A program made the translations under genes and the position numbers. Shown here one piece after another: positions 7,545 to 15,116 of a stretch of DNA of 64,000 nucleotides. Source of the stretch: Lentzea guizhouensis (GTDB taxonomy: Bacteria > Actinomycetota > Actinomycetes > Mycobacteriales > Pseudonocardiaceae); NCBI RefSeq assembly GCF_001701025.1, contig NZ_CP016793.1:2542001-2606000 (forward strand). Direction: 5' to 3'. The notes under the pieces were generated by a model, which was not told the origin of the DNA, ran no database searches, and saw only the letters and a program-made list of their open reading frames with translations. The first letter of the stretch is position 1. Every line of letters begins with the position of its first letter.

Positions 7545-8647
7545 AGTGGTTGCCTCCAACCGTCCTCTTTGGTCCACAGTGGACGGACTTGCAGGTCGGC
7601 TTCGGATCGGCTGAAGGCGCCGATCTCGGCGAGTTCACGTTCGCCGGTTGGTTTGCGGCGCATGTGCAGGACGAGTCGGACCGCTGCGGCCACCTGGCTG
7701 TGGAGTGCCTGGCGGTCGAGGCCCGCGAGCGCGCCGAGTGCTTCGAGCCTTGCCGGCACCTCGGCGGGTGAGTTGGCGTGCAGGGTGCCGGCGCCGCCTT
7801 CGTGACCGGTGTTGAGCGAGGTGAGCAGCTCGCGCACCTCCGCTCCCCTGACCTCGCCCACGACGATCCGGTCCGGACGCATCCGCAGTGCTTCCCGGAC
7901 GAGCTCGCGCACGGTGATCTCGCCGGCCCCTTCGACGTTCGGCGGGCGGGCCACGAGCCGCACGAACTGTTGGTGGTCGGGGTGGAGCTCGCCGGCGTCC
8001 TCCACGCAGACGATGCGTTCTTCGGGTGGCACGCACCCGAGCAGCGCCGACAGCAGGGACGTCTTGCCGGAGCCGGTGCCGCCGACGACCAGGAACGCCA
8101 TGCGCCCGCGGACGATGGTCCTGAGCGTGTCGGCGATGCCGGCGTCGAACGTGCCGAGCCGTTGCAGCGCTTCGAGGTCGTGGGTGGCGGGGCGGAGGAC
8201 GCGCAGGGACAGGCAGGTTCTTTCGGCGATCGGCGGGAGGACCGCGTGCATGCGCACCCCGCTGCCGGGGAGCCACCCGTCGACGCACGGCGAGGCGTCG
8301 TCGAGCCTGCGGCCCGCCGCCACGGCGAGGCGCTGGGCGAGCCGGCGGACGGATGCCTCGTCGGCGAACGTGACACCGGTGCGTCTCAGGCCGTGCGGGC
8401 CGTCGACCCAGACCTGGTCGGGTGCGGTGACGAGGACGTCGGTGGTGCCGGGGTCGGCGAGCAGCGGGTCGAGCGGGCCGGTGCCGCGGAACTCCTGGCG
8501 GAGCACCTGGAGCGCTTCGAGGACGTCCGCGTCGGCGAGCACACCGCCTGCTTCGGAGCGAACGGCGTGGGCGACCACGGCGGCGGTCATCTCGGCGTCG
8601 GTGCCGGCGAGGCGGTGGCGGACGCGGTCGATGAGGGCGGCGGTCAT
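7538..8647 (-). CDS. TadA/CpaF-family pilus assembly ATPase
   Basis: Secretion ATPase of 369 residues that powers pilin polymerisation. Walker A is GGTGSGKTS (about residue 185), followed by the Asp box (CVEDAGELHP) and the His-box region ending in GTLHANSPAEV; the N-terminal domain is present. The start ATG 8647 overlaps the TGA of a 34-residue upstream ORF as ATGA, which supports both. Encoded second in the operon after the small ORFs. Confidence 0.9.
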   Translation of the reverse strand: MTAALIDRVRHRLAGTDAEMTAAVVAHAVRSEAGGVLADADVLEALQVLRQEFRGTGPLDPLLADPGTTDVLVTAPDQVWVDGPHGLRRTGVTFADEASVRRLAQRLAVAAGRRLDDASPCVDGWLPGSGVRMHAVLPPIAERTCLSLRVLRPATHDLEALQRLGTFDAGIADTLRTIVRGRMAFLVVGGTGSGKTSLLSALLGCVPPEERIVCVEDAGELHPDHQQFVRLVARPPNVEGAGEITVRELVREALRMRPDRIVVGEVRGAEVRELLTSLNTGHEGGAGTLHANSPAEVPARLEALGALAGLDRQALHSQVAAAVRLVLHMRRKPTGERELAEIGAFSRSEADLQVRPLWTKEDGWRQPLC

Positions 8648-8748
8648 GCGGTGGTCCGGGGGCGGGCGTGGCGGCCGTGGGGGATCTGGTGGGAGCGGCG
8701 GGTGAGGCGGAGCCAGGTTTCGGCGCACCAGGCGAGGAAGCGGGTCAT
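8644..8748 (-). CDS. Small basic ORF translationally coupled to tadA (34 aa)
   Basis: Reads MTRFLAWCAETWLRLTRRSH and ends in an Arg/His-rich tail. ATG 8748 has AAGGAG at ideal spacing, and its stop overlaps the tadA start (ATGA). The first 17 residues could form an amphipathic helix. No family recognised. It may be a genuine small pilus-locus protein or a coupling leader for tadA translation. Confidence 0.55.
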   Translation of the reverse strand: MTRFLAWCAETWLRLTRRSHQIPHGRHARPRTTA

Positions 8749-9100
8749 GGGGGCTCCTTCGGGGTTTGGGGTGGGCGCGGATGTGGGTGGGTTGGGGCGG
8801 TGAGGCGCGGGCGGTCGCGGGGCGAGCGACAGGAGGGGTGGGCAACAGGAGGGGTGAGATGCGGTGCCGGGTCGTGCGGTGGGCACGGAACTGCGGTGCG
8901 GGCGGGTGGTGCGACGGGCCAAGTGCGACGGGGCTGAGCGTGGGAGGGCGGCAGCTGAGGCGAGGCAGCCAAACGCGCACACCTCCGCGCACAACGCGGC
9001 TGGCGGTTCGGCGGGTGCGGCGCGACTGCGGTTGCGGTCGCGGTGCGCAAAGCGTTGCGGCGCAGGAGATTACGGGTGGGTGCGGGTGTGCGGGCGTGGG
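8749..9100. other. G-rich low-complexity stretch inside the Tad locus
   Basis: The + strand is strongly purine/G-rich and the - strand correspondingly C-rich, so long Pro/Arg-rich frames stay open without resembling proteins. No gene, ribosome site or clear repeat unit is supported. Confidence 0.4.
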
Positions 9101-9217
9101 TCAGGGTGGGGGTTTGCGGAATTTGTAAGGGGGTTTGGTGGTGCGGCCGTAGAGGACGAGGTTCAGGAGCATGCGGGAGTAGATGCGGATGCGGAGGGCG
9201 AGCTGCAGGCGCGGCAT
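9101..9217 (-). CDS. Possible small basic ORF between ssd and tadA (38 aa)
   Basis: Reads MPRLQLALRIRIYSRMLLNL, then a Lys/Pro-rich end, with stop TGA at 9101-9103. Nearly all third codon positions are C or G, and the composition (basic amphipathic helix plus polar tail) resembles the 34-residue ORF before tadA. The ribosome site (GAAAGG, 11 bases away) is weak. Not recognised; low certainty. Confidence 0.3.
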   Translation of the reverse strand: MPRLQLALRIRIYSRMLLNLVLYGRTTKPPYKFRKPPP

Positions 9218-9285
9218 GGAGGTGGTGCCTTTCGAGCAGGTGCGGTGGCGGACGTGGGCGGAGCGGGACGGGAGATGGCGCGGGG

Positions 9286-10368
9286 TCAGGGGTGGAGGGC
9301 GGCCAGGATTTGGCGGGCGGCAGTGGCGAGCGGGCCCTTGGGGTTGCGGGGGAAGGTGCTGCGGTCCAGGGCGTCGGGGAGGCCTGGTTACGGGCGCATG
9401 TGGGTGAGGAGGGGGAGGCCGATGGCGGAGGCGATGGCGGTTGGGGTCAGGCCTGACGGGGAAGGGCCGCGGACCACCAGGTGGGCCGGGGTGCCGGTGG
9501 TGCGGAGGTGGGTGGCGACGCGGGTGGCGGCGGCGGTGGCGCGCAGTTCGGCTGGGACGAGCAGGACGGTGAGGTCGGTGCGGGAAAGGGCTGCCGTGGC
9601 GGCTGGGGTGGGGTGGCGGGGGAGGTCGCAGACGACGGTGCAGCCCGAGCGGCGGGCGGCGTCGAGGACCGCGGTGACCGCTTGAGGTTCCGGGGGTGAG
9701 GCGGTGCGGTCGCAGGAGAGGACGCTCAGGGGTGCGGCTTTGCGAGGCCTCGCGGCGGCCTTGCCGCCGCCGCTGCCGTCGGAGGGGGTGGGGAGGGCGG
9801 TGCGGAGGGAGGACATGGGGACGCGGCCTGCTGTGCAGTGGATGGAGGGCCAGCGGGCGCCTGCTGTCGACTCGGCGCCCAGGGTGAGGTCGAGGCCGCC
9901 GCCGAGGGGGTCGCAGTCGACGAGCAGGGTTTCGGTGCCGGCGGCGGCTGACTCGCGGGCGATGGCGGTGGCGAGGACGGAGGCGCCGGCGCCGCCGCGG
10001 CCGCCGATGACGGAGATGACGCGGCCCTGCGTGGAGGGTGGGCCGTCGCGGACGTCTGTGAGGAGGGCGACCAGGGTGTCGGACTCGGCAGGGAGTTCGA
10101 GCAGGGCGCAGGCGCCGACTGCGACGACCAGGGGCCAGGGCGGGTCGCCGCCGTGGACGACGACCACGCCGGGGCGGCGGGGGAGGTCGGCGGCGGTGCA
10201 GGACGGCAGGGCGGCGGCGTCGAGGACGACCAGCGGGGCCGCGTGCCAGGCCAGGCGCAGGGCCGGGACGTCGGGGACGCAGGAGAGCGGGCAGTCGGCG
10301 GCCGCTGCCAGGCGGAGGACCTCGTCGAGCAGGTGCGGGTCCGTGACCAGGGCGAGGGGGTGGGTCAT
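9286..10368 (-). pseudogene. ssd: Septum-site determining / CpaE-like MinD-family protein with internal stop (Rv3660c-like)
   Basis: MinD/CpaE-type protein of the Tad locus. A receiver-like N-terminal part is followed by a deviant Walker A (GGRGGAGAS, about residue 125) and VDCDPLGGGLD. The frame stops at TAA 9388-9390 after LLTHMRP, giving 326 residues. The next 33 codons stay in the same frame with family-like sequence (PGLPDALDR ... ATAARQILAALHP) and end at TGA 9286-9288. A GAA-to-TAA change would explain it, since MRPEPGL is common in homologues as I know them. Start ATG 10368 has no strong ribosome site. The truncated protein may still function. Confidence 0.7.
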
Positions 10369-10408
10369 GGGATCAACGGTCGTCGGTCGTGATGAACGAC
10401 ACAACAGG

Positions 10409-10460
10409 CGAAGATCGACATGTGGACAGATCGCGGGGTGTGGACAAGTCGCGATCTTCG
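10409..10460. promoter_or_regulatory. Two DnaA-box-like sites framed by a 9-bp inverted repeat
   Basis: TGTGGACAG (10421-10429) and TGTGGACAA (10439-10447) are direct repeats 18 bases apart. The second is the exact complement of the TTGTCCACA box typical of high-GC actinobacteria. CGAAGATCG (10409-10417) and its complement at 10452-10460 enclose them. Location upstream of ssd suggests control of that gene. Confidence 0.5.
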
Positions 10461-10570
10461 GAACGCCGGGAGCCCGGAAGTGTCGGGCCTGTGTGCGAGT
10501 CTGGAGGGTTGGGGGCTGAAAGCCCGCAGAGGTCCAGTCGAGGTCGCCGGGAAACGTGCCCGGGATATGG

Positions 10571-10606
10571 GACGACCCCCGCCAGGGGGGAGGGACGGGG
10601 GTCGTC
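10571..10606. terminator. 11-bp hairpin in a divergent intergenic region
   Basis: GACGACCCCCG (10571-10581) pairs perfectly with 10596-10606 around a 14-base G-rich loop. There is no coding gene for it to terminate on either side, so it may end a small RNA or protect a transcript. Confidence 0.45.
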
Positions 10607-10792
10607 AATGGTTCAGTCCCGGGGGGTCGGACTGAACCCGTCCGTCGAACCGGACTCTCCTACTGTATCCCCATGCGCCAGTGCCGCGCGCAACTTCCGC
10701 AACAGCCGTGGGGCAAGTTTCGGTAACCGTGCAGCACAACAGTTTTGTCCAAGGGCGAAATGCCGCCCGAACGGCCTACTGACCAGTACACC

Positions 10793-10798
10793 TAAGCT
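10793..10798 (+). promoter_or_regulatory. -10 element of the HAD hydrolase gene (leaderless)
   Basis: TAAGCT ends six bases before ATG 10805, and no ribosome site precedes the ATG, so transcription probably starts at the initiation codon. Confidence 0.5.
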
Positions 10799-10804
10799 GA
10801 CCCC

Positions 10805-11599
10805 ATGAGCCGGACCGCCGCCTTCTTCGACCTCGACAAGACCGTGATCGCGAAGTCGAGCACGCTGGCGTTCAGCCGTCCCTTCTTCCAGGAGGGGCTG
10901 ATCAACCGCCGAGCGGTGCTGAAGAGCGCATATGCCCAGTTCGTGTTCATGCTGGCGGGAGCGGACGCCGACCAGATGGACCGCATGCGCGCGCACATCA
11001 CGGCGTTGGCGGCGGGCTGGGACGTCGAGCAGATCCGCAGCATCGTCAGCGAGACCCTGCACGACATCGTCGACCCGTTGGTCTACAAGGAGGCGACGCA
11101 GCTCATCGCCGACCACAAGGCCGAAGGCCACGACGTCGTGATCGTCAGCGCTTCGGGCGAAGAACTGGTCGCCCCAATTGCACAGCTGATCGGTGCGGAC
11201 CACTCGGTCGGCACCAGGATGGTCGTGAACGAGGGCCGCTACACCGGCGACGTCGACTTCTACTGCGCCGCCGAGAACAAGGCGGTGGCGATCAAACAGC
11301 TCGCCGCGGAACGCGGGTACGACCTCGCCACCTGCTACGCCTACTCCGACTCGGTCAGCGACATCCCGATGCTCGAGGTCGTCGGTCACCCGAACGTGGT
11401 GAACCCGGACCGCGGGCTGCGCCGGATCGCCACCCAGAAGGGGTGGCCGGTGCAGCAGTTCACCGATCCGGTGAGCCTGCGGAGCCGCATCCCCACCCCG
11501 TCGGGCAAGACGGTCGCGGTCACGGCGATCAGCCTCGGCGCGGTCGCGGCCGCCGGCGCCGCCTGGTACGGCCTGCGCCGCAGGCGCAAGGGCGACTGA
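10805..11599 (+). CDS. HAD-IB family hydrolase (Rv3661-like)
   Basis: SerB-related haloacid-dehalogenase phosphatase of 264 residues. Motif I is FFDLDKTVI (DxD nucleophile pair), motif II is VIVSASG, and motif IV is YSDSVSDIPML. A C-terminal hydrophobic helix (VAVTAISLGAVAAAGAAWYG) followed by an Arg/Lys tail suggests membrane anchoring. Substrate unknown; phosphoserine or a lipid phosphate are possibilities. It occupies the conserved place of Rv3661 beside ssd, and the downstream RNA candidate fits that synteny. Confidence 0.88.
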   Translation: MSRTAAFFDLDKTVIAKSSTLAFSRPFFQEGLINRRAVLKSAYAQFVFMLAGADADQMDRMRAHITALAAGWDVEQIRSIVSETLHDIVDPLVYKEATQLIADHKAEGHDVVIVSASGEELVAPIAQLIGADHSVGTRMVVNEGRYTGDVDFYCAAENKAVAIKQLAAERGYDLATCYAYSDSVSDIPMLEVVGHPNVVNPDRGLRRIATQKGWPVQQFTDPVSLRSRIPTPSGKTVAVTAISLGAVAAAGAAWYGLRRRRKGD

Positions 11600-11798
11600 G
11601 TCAAGCCCGAGAACCCGATCGAACGCCTTCGGGACACGTACCGAGCAGTAGCGGCAACGGGGCGCACACGTGGTGCCCGCGTGGGTGCACGCCGCCGCCC
11701 TGTCAGCGGTACCCGGAGGCGGGCGGAACCTCACAAACGCTGAAACGCCAGGACTTTCACTACTGAACGTGGCTTGAACGGTGCACCCTTCCGAGCCC

Positions 11799-11828
11799 TT
11801 GCTGTGACCGGGCCCACGCACTTAAATA
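11799..11828 (+). promoter_or_regulatory. Promoter of the candidate Ms1-like RNA
   Basis: TTGCTG (11799-11804) and TAAATA (11823-11828) are 18 bases apart, an unusually AT-rich -10 for this DNA. It points to transcription starting near 11835 with no ORF behind it. Confidence 0.5.
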
Positions 11829-11834
11829 GGTGGT

Positions 11835-12075
11835 GCGGACCTCCGGTCGGCCAGGGACCTGGCGAAGAGAAGCCAGACTCCACCCCGGCAGAGCTCCGTG
11901 CGCGGACTTCGAGTACCCACGCGCAGCACGCCGCGGGAGGCTTGTCGTCTAGGGCCTGCGTATCGGGACGCCGGACGCCGAGGCCAGGGTTGTACGACAC
12001 GAGTTGCACGCTTGGTAACTCGCAAGCCCGCGCTGAAGACGGGGCGCCCCATTCGTGGGGTGCCCCGTCTGCTTT
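11835..12075 (+). ncRNA. Candidate Ms1/MTS2823-type RNA
   Basis: A non-coding interval of roughly 240 bases runs from a good promoter to a textbook terminator (12038-12069) with no protein-like frame. It lies on the same strand immediately downstream of the Rv3661-type hydrolase, the position where M. tuberculosis encodes the abundant RNA MTS2823 (Ms1 in M. smegmatis), which binds core RNA polymerase in place of 6S RNA. Internal helices such as GCCAGG/CCTGGC near 11855 are visible. The call rests on synteny, promoter and terminator; I did not fold the RNA. Confidence 0.5.
12038..12069 (+). terminator. Strong intrinsic terminator with UUCG loop
   Basis: GACGGGGCGCCCCA pairs with TGGGGTGCCCCGTC (14 bp, one G-U) around the tetraloop TTCG, followed by TGCTTTTGTG. 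It closes the candidate RNA. Confidence 0.88.
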
Positions 12076-12136
12076 TGTGTGAAAGACCCGCGCGCTTCCT
12101 GTGAAGAACTCGGCGCGTCGGCAGAATGCGCCCCCG

Positions 12137-12165
12137 TTGACCCATAGGCTTGCTGTCACTAACTT
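12137..12165 (+). promoter_or_regulatory. Promoter of the nagZ-namZ operon
   Basis: TTGACC (12137-12142), 17-base spacer, TAACTT (12160-12165). The 5' leader would be about 45 bases long and contains GGGAGG before GTG 12216. Confidence 0.65.
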
Positions 12166-12215
12166 GCATAACAAGCCTGTTACCTTGTGGGAAGATCACC
12201 GGGAGGCACGACACC

Positions 12216-13904
12216 GTGCGGAAAATCGCCGCGCTCACCCTGGTCACCGCGTTGCTCACGCTCGTGCCGGTACCGCGAGCGGACGCCTCGGTGATCACGC
12301 TGGGCGGAATGTCGCTGGAGGAGAAGGTCGGCCAGCTCTTCGTCACCTTCGTCAACGGCCAGGCCGCCGACGTCGCTCACCCCCGCAACCGCACCGACTT
12401 CGGTGTCGACACGCCCGCGGAGATGGTGCGCAAGTACCACCCCGGCGGCGTCATCTACTTCAACAACTCCTCGCGCGACAACATCGACACCCCGAAGCAG
12501 ATCGCGCGGTTCTCCAACGGCCTGCAGAAGGCGAGCAGCATCCCGCTGCTCATCTCGACCGACCAGGAGATGGGTCTCGTCACCCGCATCGGCCCGCCGT
12601 TCAGCCAGCTGCCGGGCAACATGGCCCTCGGCGCCGGCCGGTCGGTGAAGGACGCCGAGGAGGCCGCCCGCATCGCAGCGGCCGAGCTGCGCGCGATGGG
12701 CATCAACCAGAACTTCGCGCCGGACGCCGACGTCAACTCCAACCCGGCGAACCCGATCATCGGCGTGCGCAGCTTCTCCAGTGACCCCAAGCTCGCGGCC
12801 GACATGACGAAGGCCCAGGTCGAGGGCTACGAGCAGCGCTGGTTCAGCCCGACCTCGGTCACCGCGACGGCCAAGCACTTCCCCGGCCACGGCGACACGT
12901 CCGAGGACAGCCACACCAGCCTGCCGGTGTCGAACCGCACCCTGGACCAGTGGCGGGAGATCGACGCGCCGCCGTTCAAGGCCGCCATCGCCGCCAAGGT
13001 CGACTCGATCATGACCGCGCACATCCAGGTGCCGCAGATCGACCCGTCCGGCAACCCGGCCACGCTGTCGCCGCGGGTCATCACCGGTCTGCTGCGCGAG
13101 GAGCTCGGCTACGACGGCGTGATCGTCACCGACTCGCTGGAGATGGCGGGCGTCCGCAAGCTGCACTCCGACGCCGAGATCCCGGTGCTCGCCATCAAGG
13201 CGGGTGTCGACCAGCTGCTGATGCCGCCGAACCTCGGCCTCGCCGTCAACAGCGTCATCGCCGCCGTGCGCAGCGGTGAGATCTCCGAGCAGCGCATCAA
13301 CGAGAGCGTGCTGCGCATCCTCAAGATGAAGCTCCTGCGCGGCGTCATGCTCAACACCCAGGCCGACGAGAACAAGGTCGACCAGGTCGTCGGCTCGAAC
13401 GCCGCCAAGGCCCAGCTCATCGCCGACCGCACCATCACCGCCGTGCGCAACGACGGCCAGGCGATCCCGCTGAAAGCCACCGCTCCCCTGGTCGTCGGCA
13501 CGAGCGACGCACCCACCACGGCGCTGGCGACCAGGCTCAAGGCCACCAAGGTCGTCACCGCGACCAGCCCCACGCCCGCCCAGACCCAGCAGGCGCTGAC
13601 CGCGGCCGCGAGCGCCGACAAGATCGTCGTGCTGACCAACAACCTCAGCACCCGCCCGGCCCAGCTCGACCTGCTCGCCAAGCTCGTCGCCACCGGCAAG
13701 CCGGTCATCGCCGTGGCCACCGGCAACCCCTACGACGTCGCCCACAGCGACGCGAAGACCTGGCTCGCCACCTACTCGACCACGACCGTGTCGATGGAGG
13801 CGGTCGCCAAGGTCCTGCTCGGCGAGACGACACCGCGGGGCAAGCTGCCCGTCGCGGTGCCCGGTCCCACCCCCTACCCGTTCGGACACGGAGTGACCTG
13901 GTGA
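12216..13904 (+). CDS. nagZ: Glycoside hydrolase family 3 exo-beta-N-acetylglucosaminidase (NagZ-like, secreted)
   Basis: A protein of 562 residues with a Sec signal peptide (VRKIAALTLVTALLTLVPV, cleavage near ADA-S). It removes terminal GlcNAc from peptidoglycan fragments. The KHFPGHGDTSEDSH loop carries the His-Asp acid/base dyad of NagZ-type GH3 enzymes, and TDSLEMAG contains the nucleophile Asp. Length with a C-terminal GH3_C-like domain fits the Bacillus YbbD type. GTG 12216 is preferred because of GGAGG upstream and the signal peptide. First gene of a three-gene operon with NamZ and a serine hydrolase. Confidence 0.88.
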   Translation: MRKIAALTLVTALLTLVPVPRADASVITLGGMSLEEKVGQLFVTFVNGQAADVAHPRNRTDFGVDTPAEMVRKYHPGGVIYFNNSSRDNIDTPKQIARFSNGLQKASSIPLLISTDQEMGLVTRIGPPFSQLPGNMALGAGRSVKDAEEAARIAAAELRAMGINQNFAPDADVNSNPANPIIGVRSFSSDPKLAADMTKAQVEGYEQRWFSPTSVTATAKHFPGHGDTSEDSHTSLPVSNRTLDQWREIDAPPFKAAIAAKVDSIMTAHIQVPQIDPSGNPATLSPRVITGLLREELGYDGVIVTDSLEMAGVRKLHSDAEIPVLAIKAGVDQLLMPPNLGLAVNSVIAAVRSGEISEQRINESVLRILKMKLLRGVMLNTQADENKVDQVVGSNAAKAQLIADRTITAVRNDGQAIPLKATAPLVVGTSDAPTTALATRLKATKVVTATSPTPAQTQQALTAAASADKIVVLTNNLSTRPAQLDLLAKLVATGKPVIAVATGNPYDVAHSDAKTWLATYSTTTVSMEAVAKVLLGETTPRGKLPVAVPGPTPYPFGHGVTW

Positions 13905-15109
13905 GAAGGCGGCACTTCCTCGCAGCAAGCGCAGCTCTGTCCGTCCCCCTCCTCACGACCGAGACCGCCAACGCCGAACGCAGGCTCACGACCGGAGCGC
14001 AGCAGCTGGCCAACGACGGCTGGCGCAAGCTCAAGGGCCGCAAGTTCGGCGTGCTCACGAACCCGACAGGCATCCTCGACGACCAGACGCACATCGTCGA
14101 CTCGATGGTCGCGCACGACGCCAAGCCCACCGCGGTGTTCGGCCCGGAGCACGGCTTCCGCGGCACCGCACAGGCCGGCGGCTCCGAGGGCGACTATCAG
14201 GACCCACGCACCGGCATCCCCGTGTACGACGCGTACGGCGCCAACGCCACCAAGCTCGCGGCGATGTTCACCAAGGCCGGCATCGACACGGTCGTGTTCG
14301 ACATCGCGGACGTCGGCGCGCGGTTCTACACCTACATCTGGTCGCTGTACACGGCGATGCAGGCCGCGCCGAACCTGAAGTTCATCGTGCTCGACCGCCC
14401 GAACCCCATCGGCGGCAAGGCGAACGGCCCGCAGCTCGACCCCGCGTACGCCACGGGTGTCGGCCTCAAGCCGATCGTCCAGCAGCACGGCATGACCGTC
14501 GGCGAGCTGGCCCGCTTCTACGTGGGCGAGTTCGGCGTCAAGACCGGCCTCGAGGTGGTCAACGTCCGCGGCTGGCGACGCGACCAGCTCGACACCGGCC
14601 TGCCGTGGGTCCCGCCGAGCCCGAACGTGCCCACCCGGGACACCGCCCTGGTCTACCCCGGCACCTGCCTGTTCGAGGGCACCGTGCTGTCCGAGGGCCG
14701 CGGCACGACCCGCCCGTTCGAGACGGTCGGCGCGCCGGACATCGACTGGCGCTGGGCCGAGGCGCTGAACGCCATGAACCTCAGGGGCGTCCGGTTCCGC
14801 GAGACCTACTTCTCCCCCACGTTCCACAAGTTCCAGGGCAAGACCTGCGGCGGCGTGACCGTGTCCGTCACCGACCCGCGCGAGTTCGACGCGATCAGGG
14901 CCGCCGTCGCGATGATCAGCACCGCGAGGTCGCTGTACCCGAGCGTGTTCGCGTGGCGCCCCGACAACTGGATCGACAAGCTCAGCGGCTCCGACCGGCT
15001 GCGCAAGATGATCGACGCGAACGCGACCGTCGACGACGTCGTCGGTGCCTGGCAACCCGAACTGCAGCAGTTCCGCCGCACCCGCCTGCCCTACCTGCGC
15101 TACCGGTGA
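13901..15109 (+). CDS. namZ: DUF1343 exo-beta-N-acetylmuramidase (NamZ)
   Basis: A protein of 402 residues with a Tat/Sec-like signal (MRRRHFLAASAALS). It has the DUF1343 core: GVLTNPTGI, FGPEHGFRG with the conserved Glu-His, DIADVGARFYTYIW and DRPNPIGG. The family releases MurNAc from the non-reducing end after NagZ has trimmed GlcNAc (known for Bacillus NamZ/YbbC). The GTG start overlaps the nagZ stop as GTGA, so the two enzymes are translationally coupled, as expected for sequential action outside the cell. Confidence 0.9.
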   Translation: MRRRHFLAASAALSVPLLTTETANAERRLTTGAQQLANDGWRKLKGRKFGVLTNPTGILDDQTHIVDSMVAHDAKPTAVFGPEHGFRGTAQAGGSEGDYQDPRTGIPVYDAYGANATKLAAMFTKAGIDTVVFDIADVGARFYTYIWSLYTAMQAAPNLKFIVLDRPNPIGGKANGPQLDPAYATGVGLKPIVQQHGMTVGELARFYVGEFGVKTGLEVVNVRGWRRDQLDTGLPWVPPSPNVPTRDTALVYPGTCLFEGTVLSEGRGTTRPFETVGAPDIDWRWAEALNAMNLRGVRFRETYFSPTFHKFQGKTCGGVTVSVTDPREFDAIRAAVAMISTARSLYPSVFAWRPDNWIDKLSGSDRLRKMIDANATVDDVVGAWQPELQQFRRTRLPYLRYR

Positions 15110-15116
15110 GGACGCC

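Larger units (their letters stand above)
10369..10804. other. Divergent intergenic region ssd/HAD hydrolase
   Basis: 436 bases without a supported gene. It carries two DnaA-box-like sequences inside an inverted repeat (10409-10460), an 11-bp hairpin (10571-10606), and the leaderless promoter of the HAD gene at its right end. Confidence 0.6.

Noticed and set aside
8745..9128. Several overlapping long frames in the G-rich part of the Tad locus
   Set aside because: They stay open because of strand composition; Pro/Arg or Gly/Arg monotony and no start signals.
11840..12070. RNase P RNA or tmRNA
   Set aside because: The conserved cores (for example the GAGGAAAGTCC block of RNase P, or a tRNA-like end with tag ORF of tmRNA) are not found.
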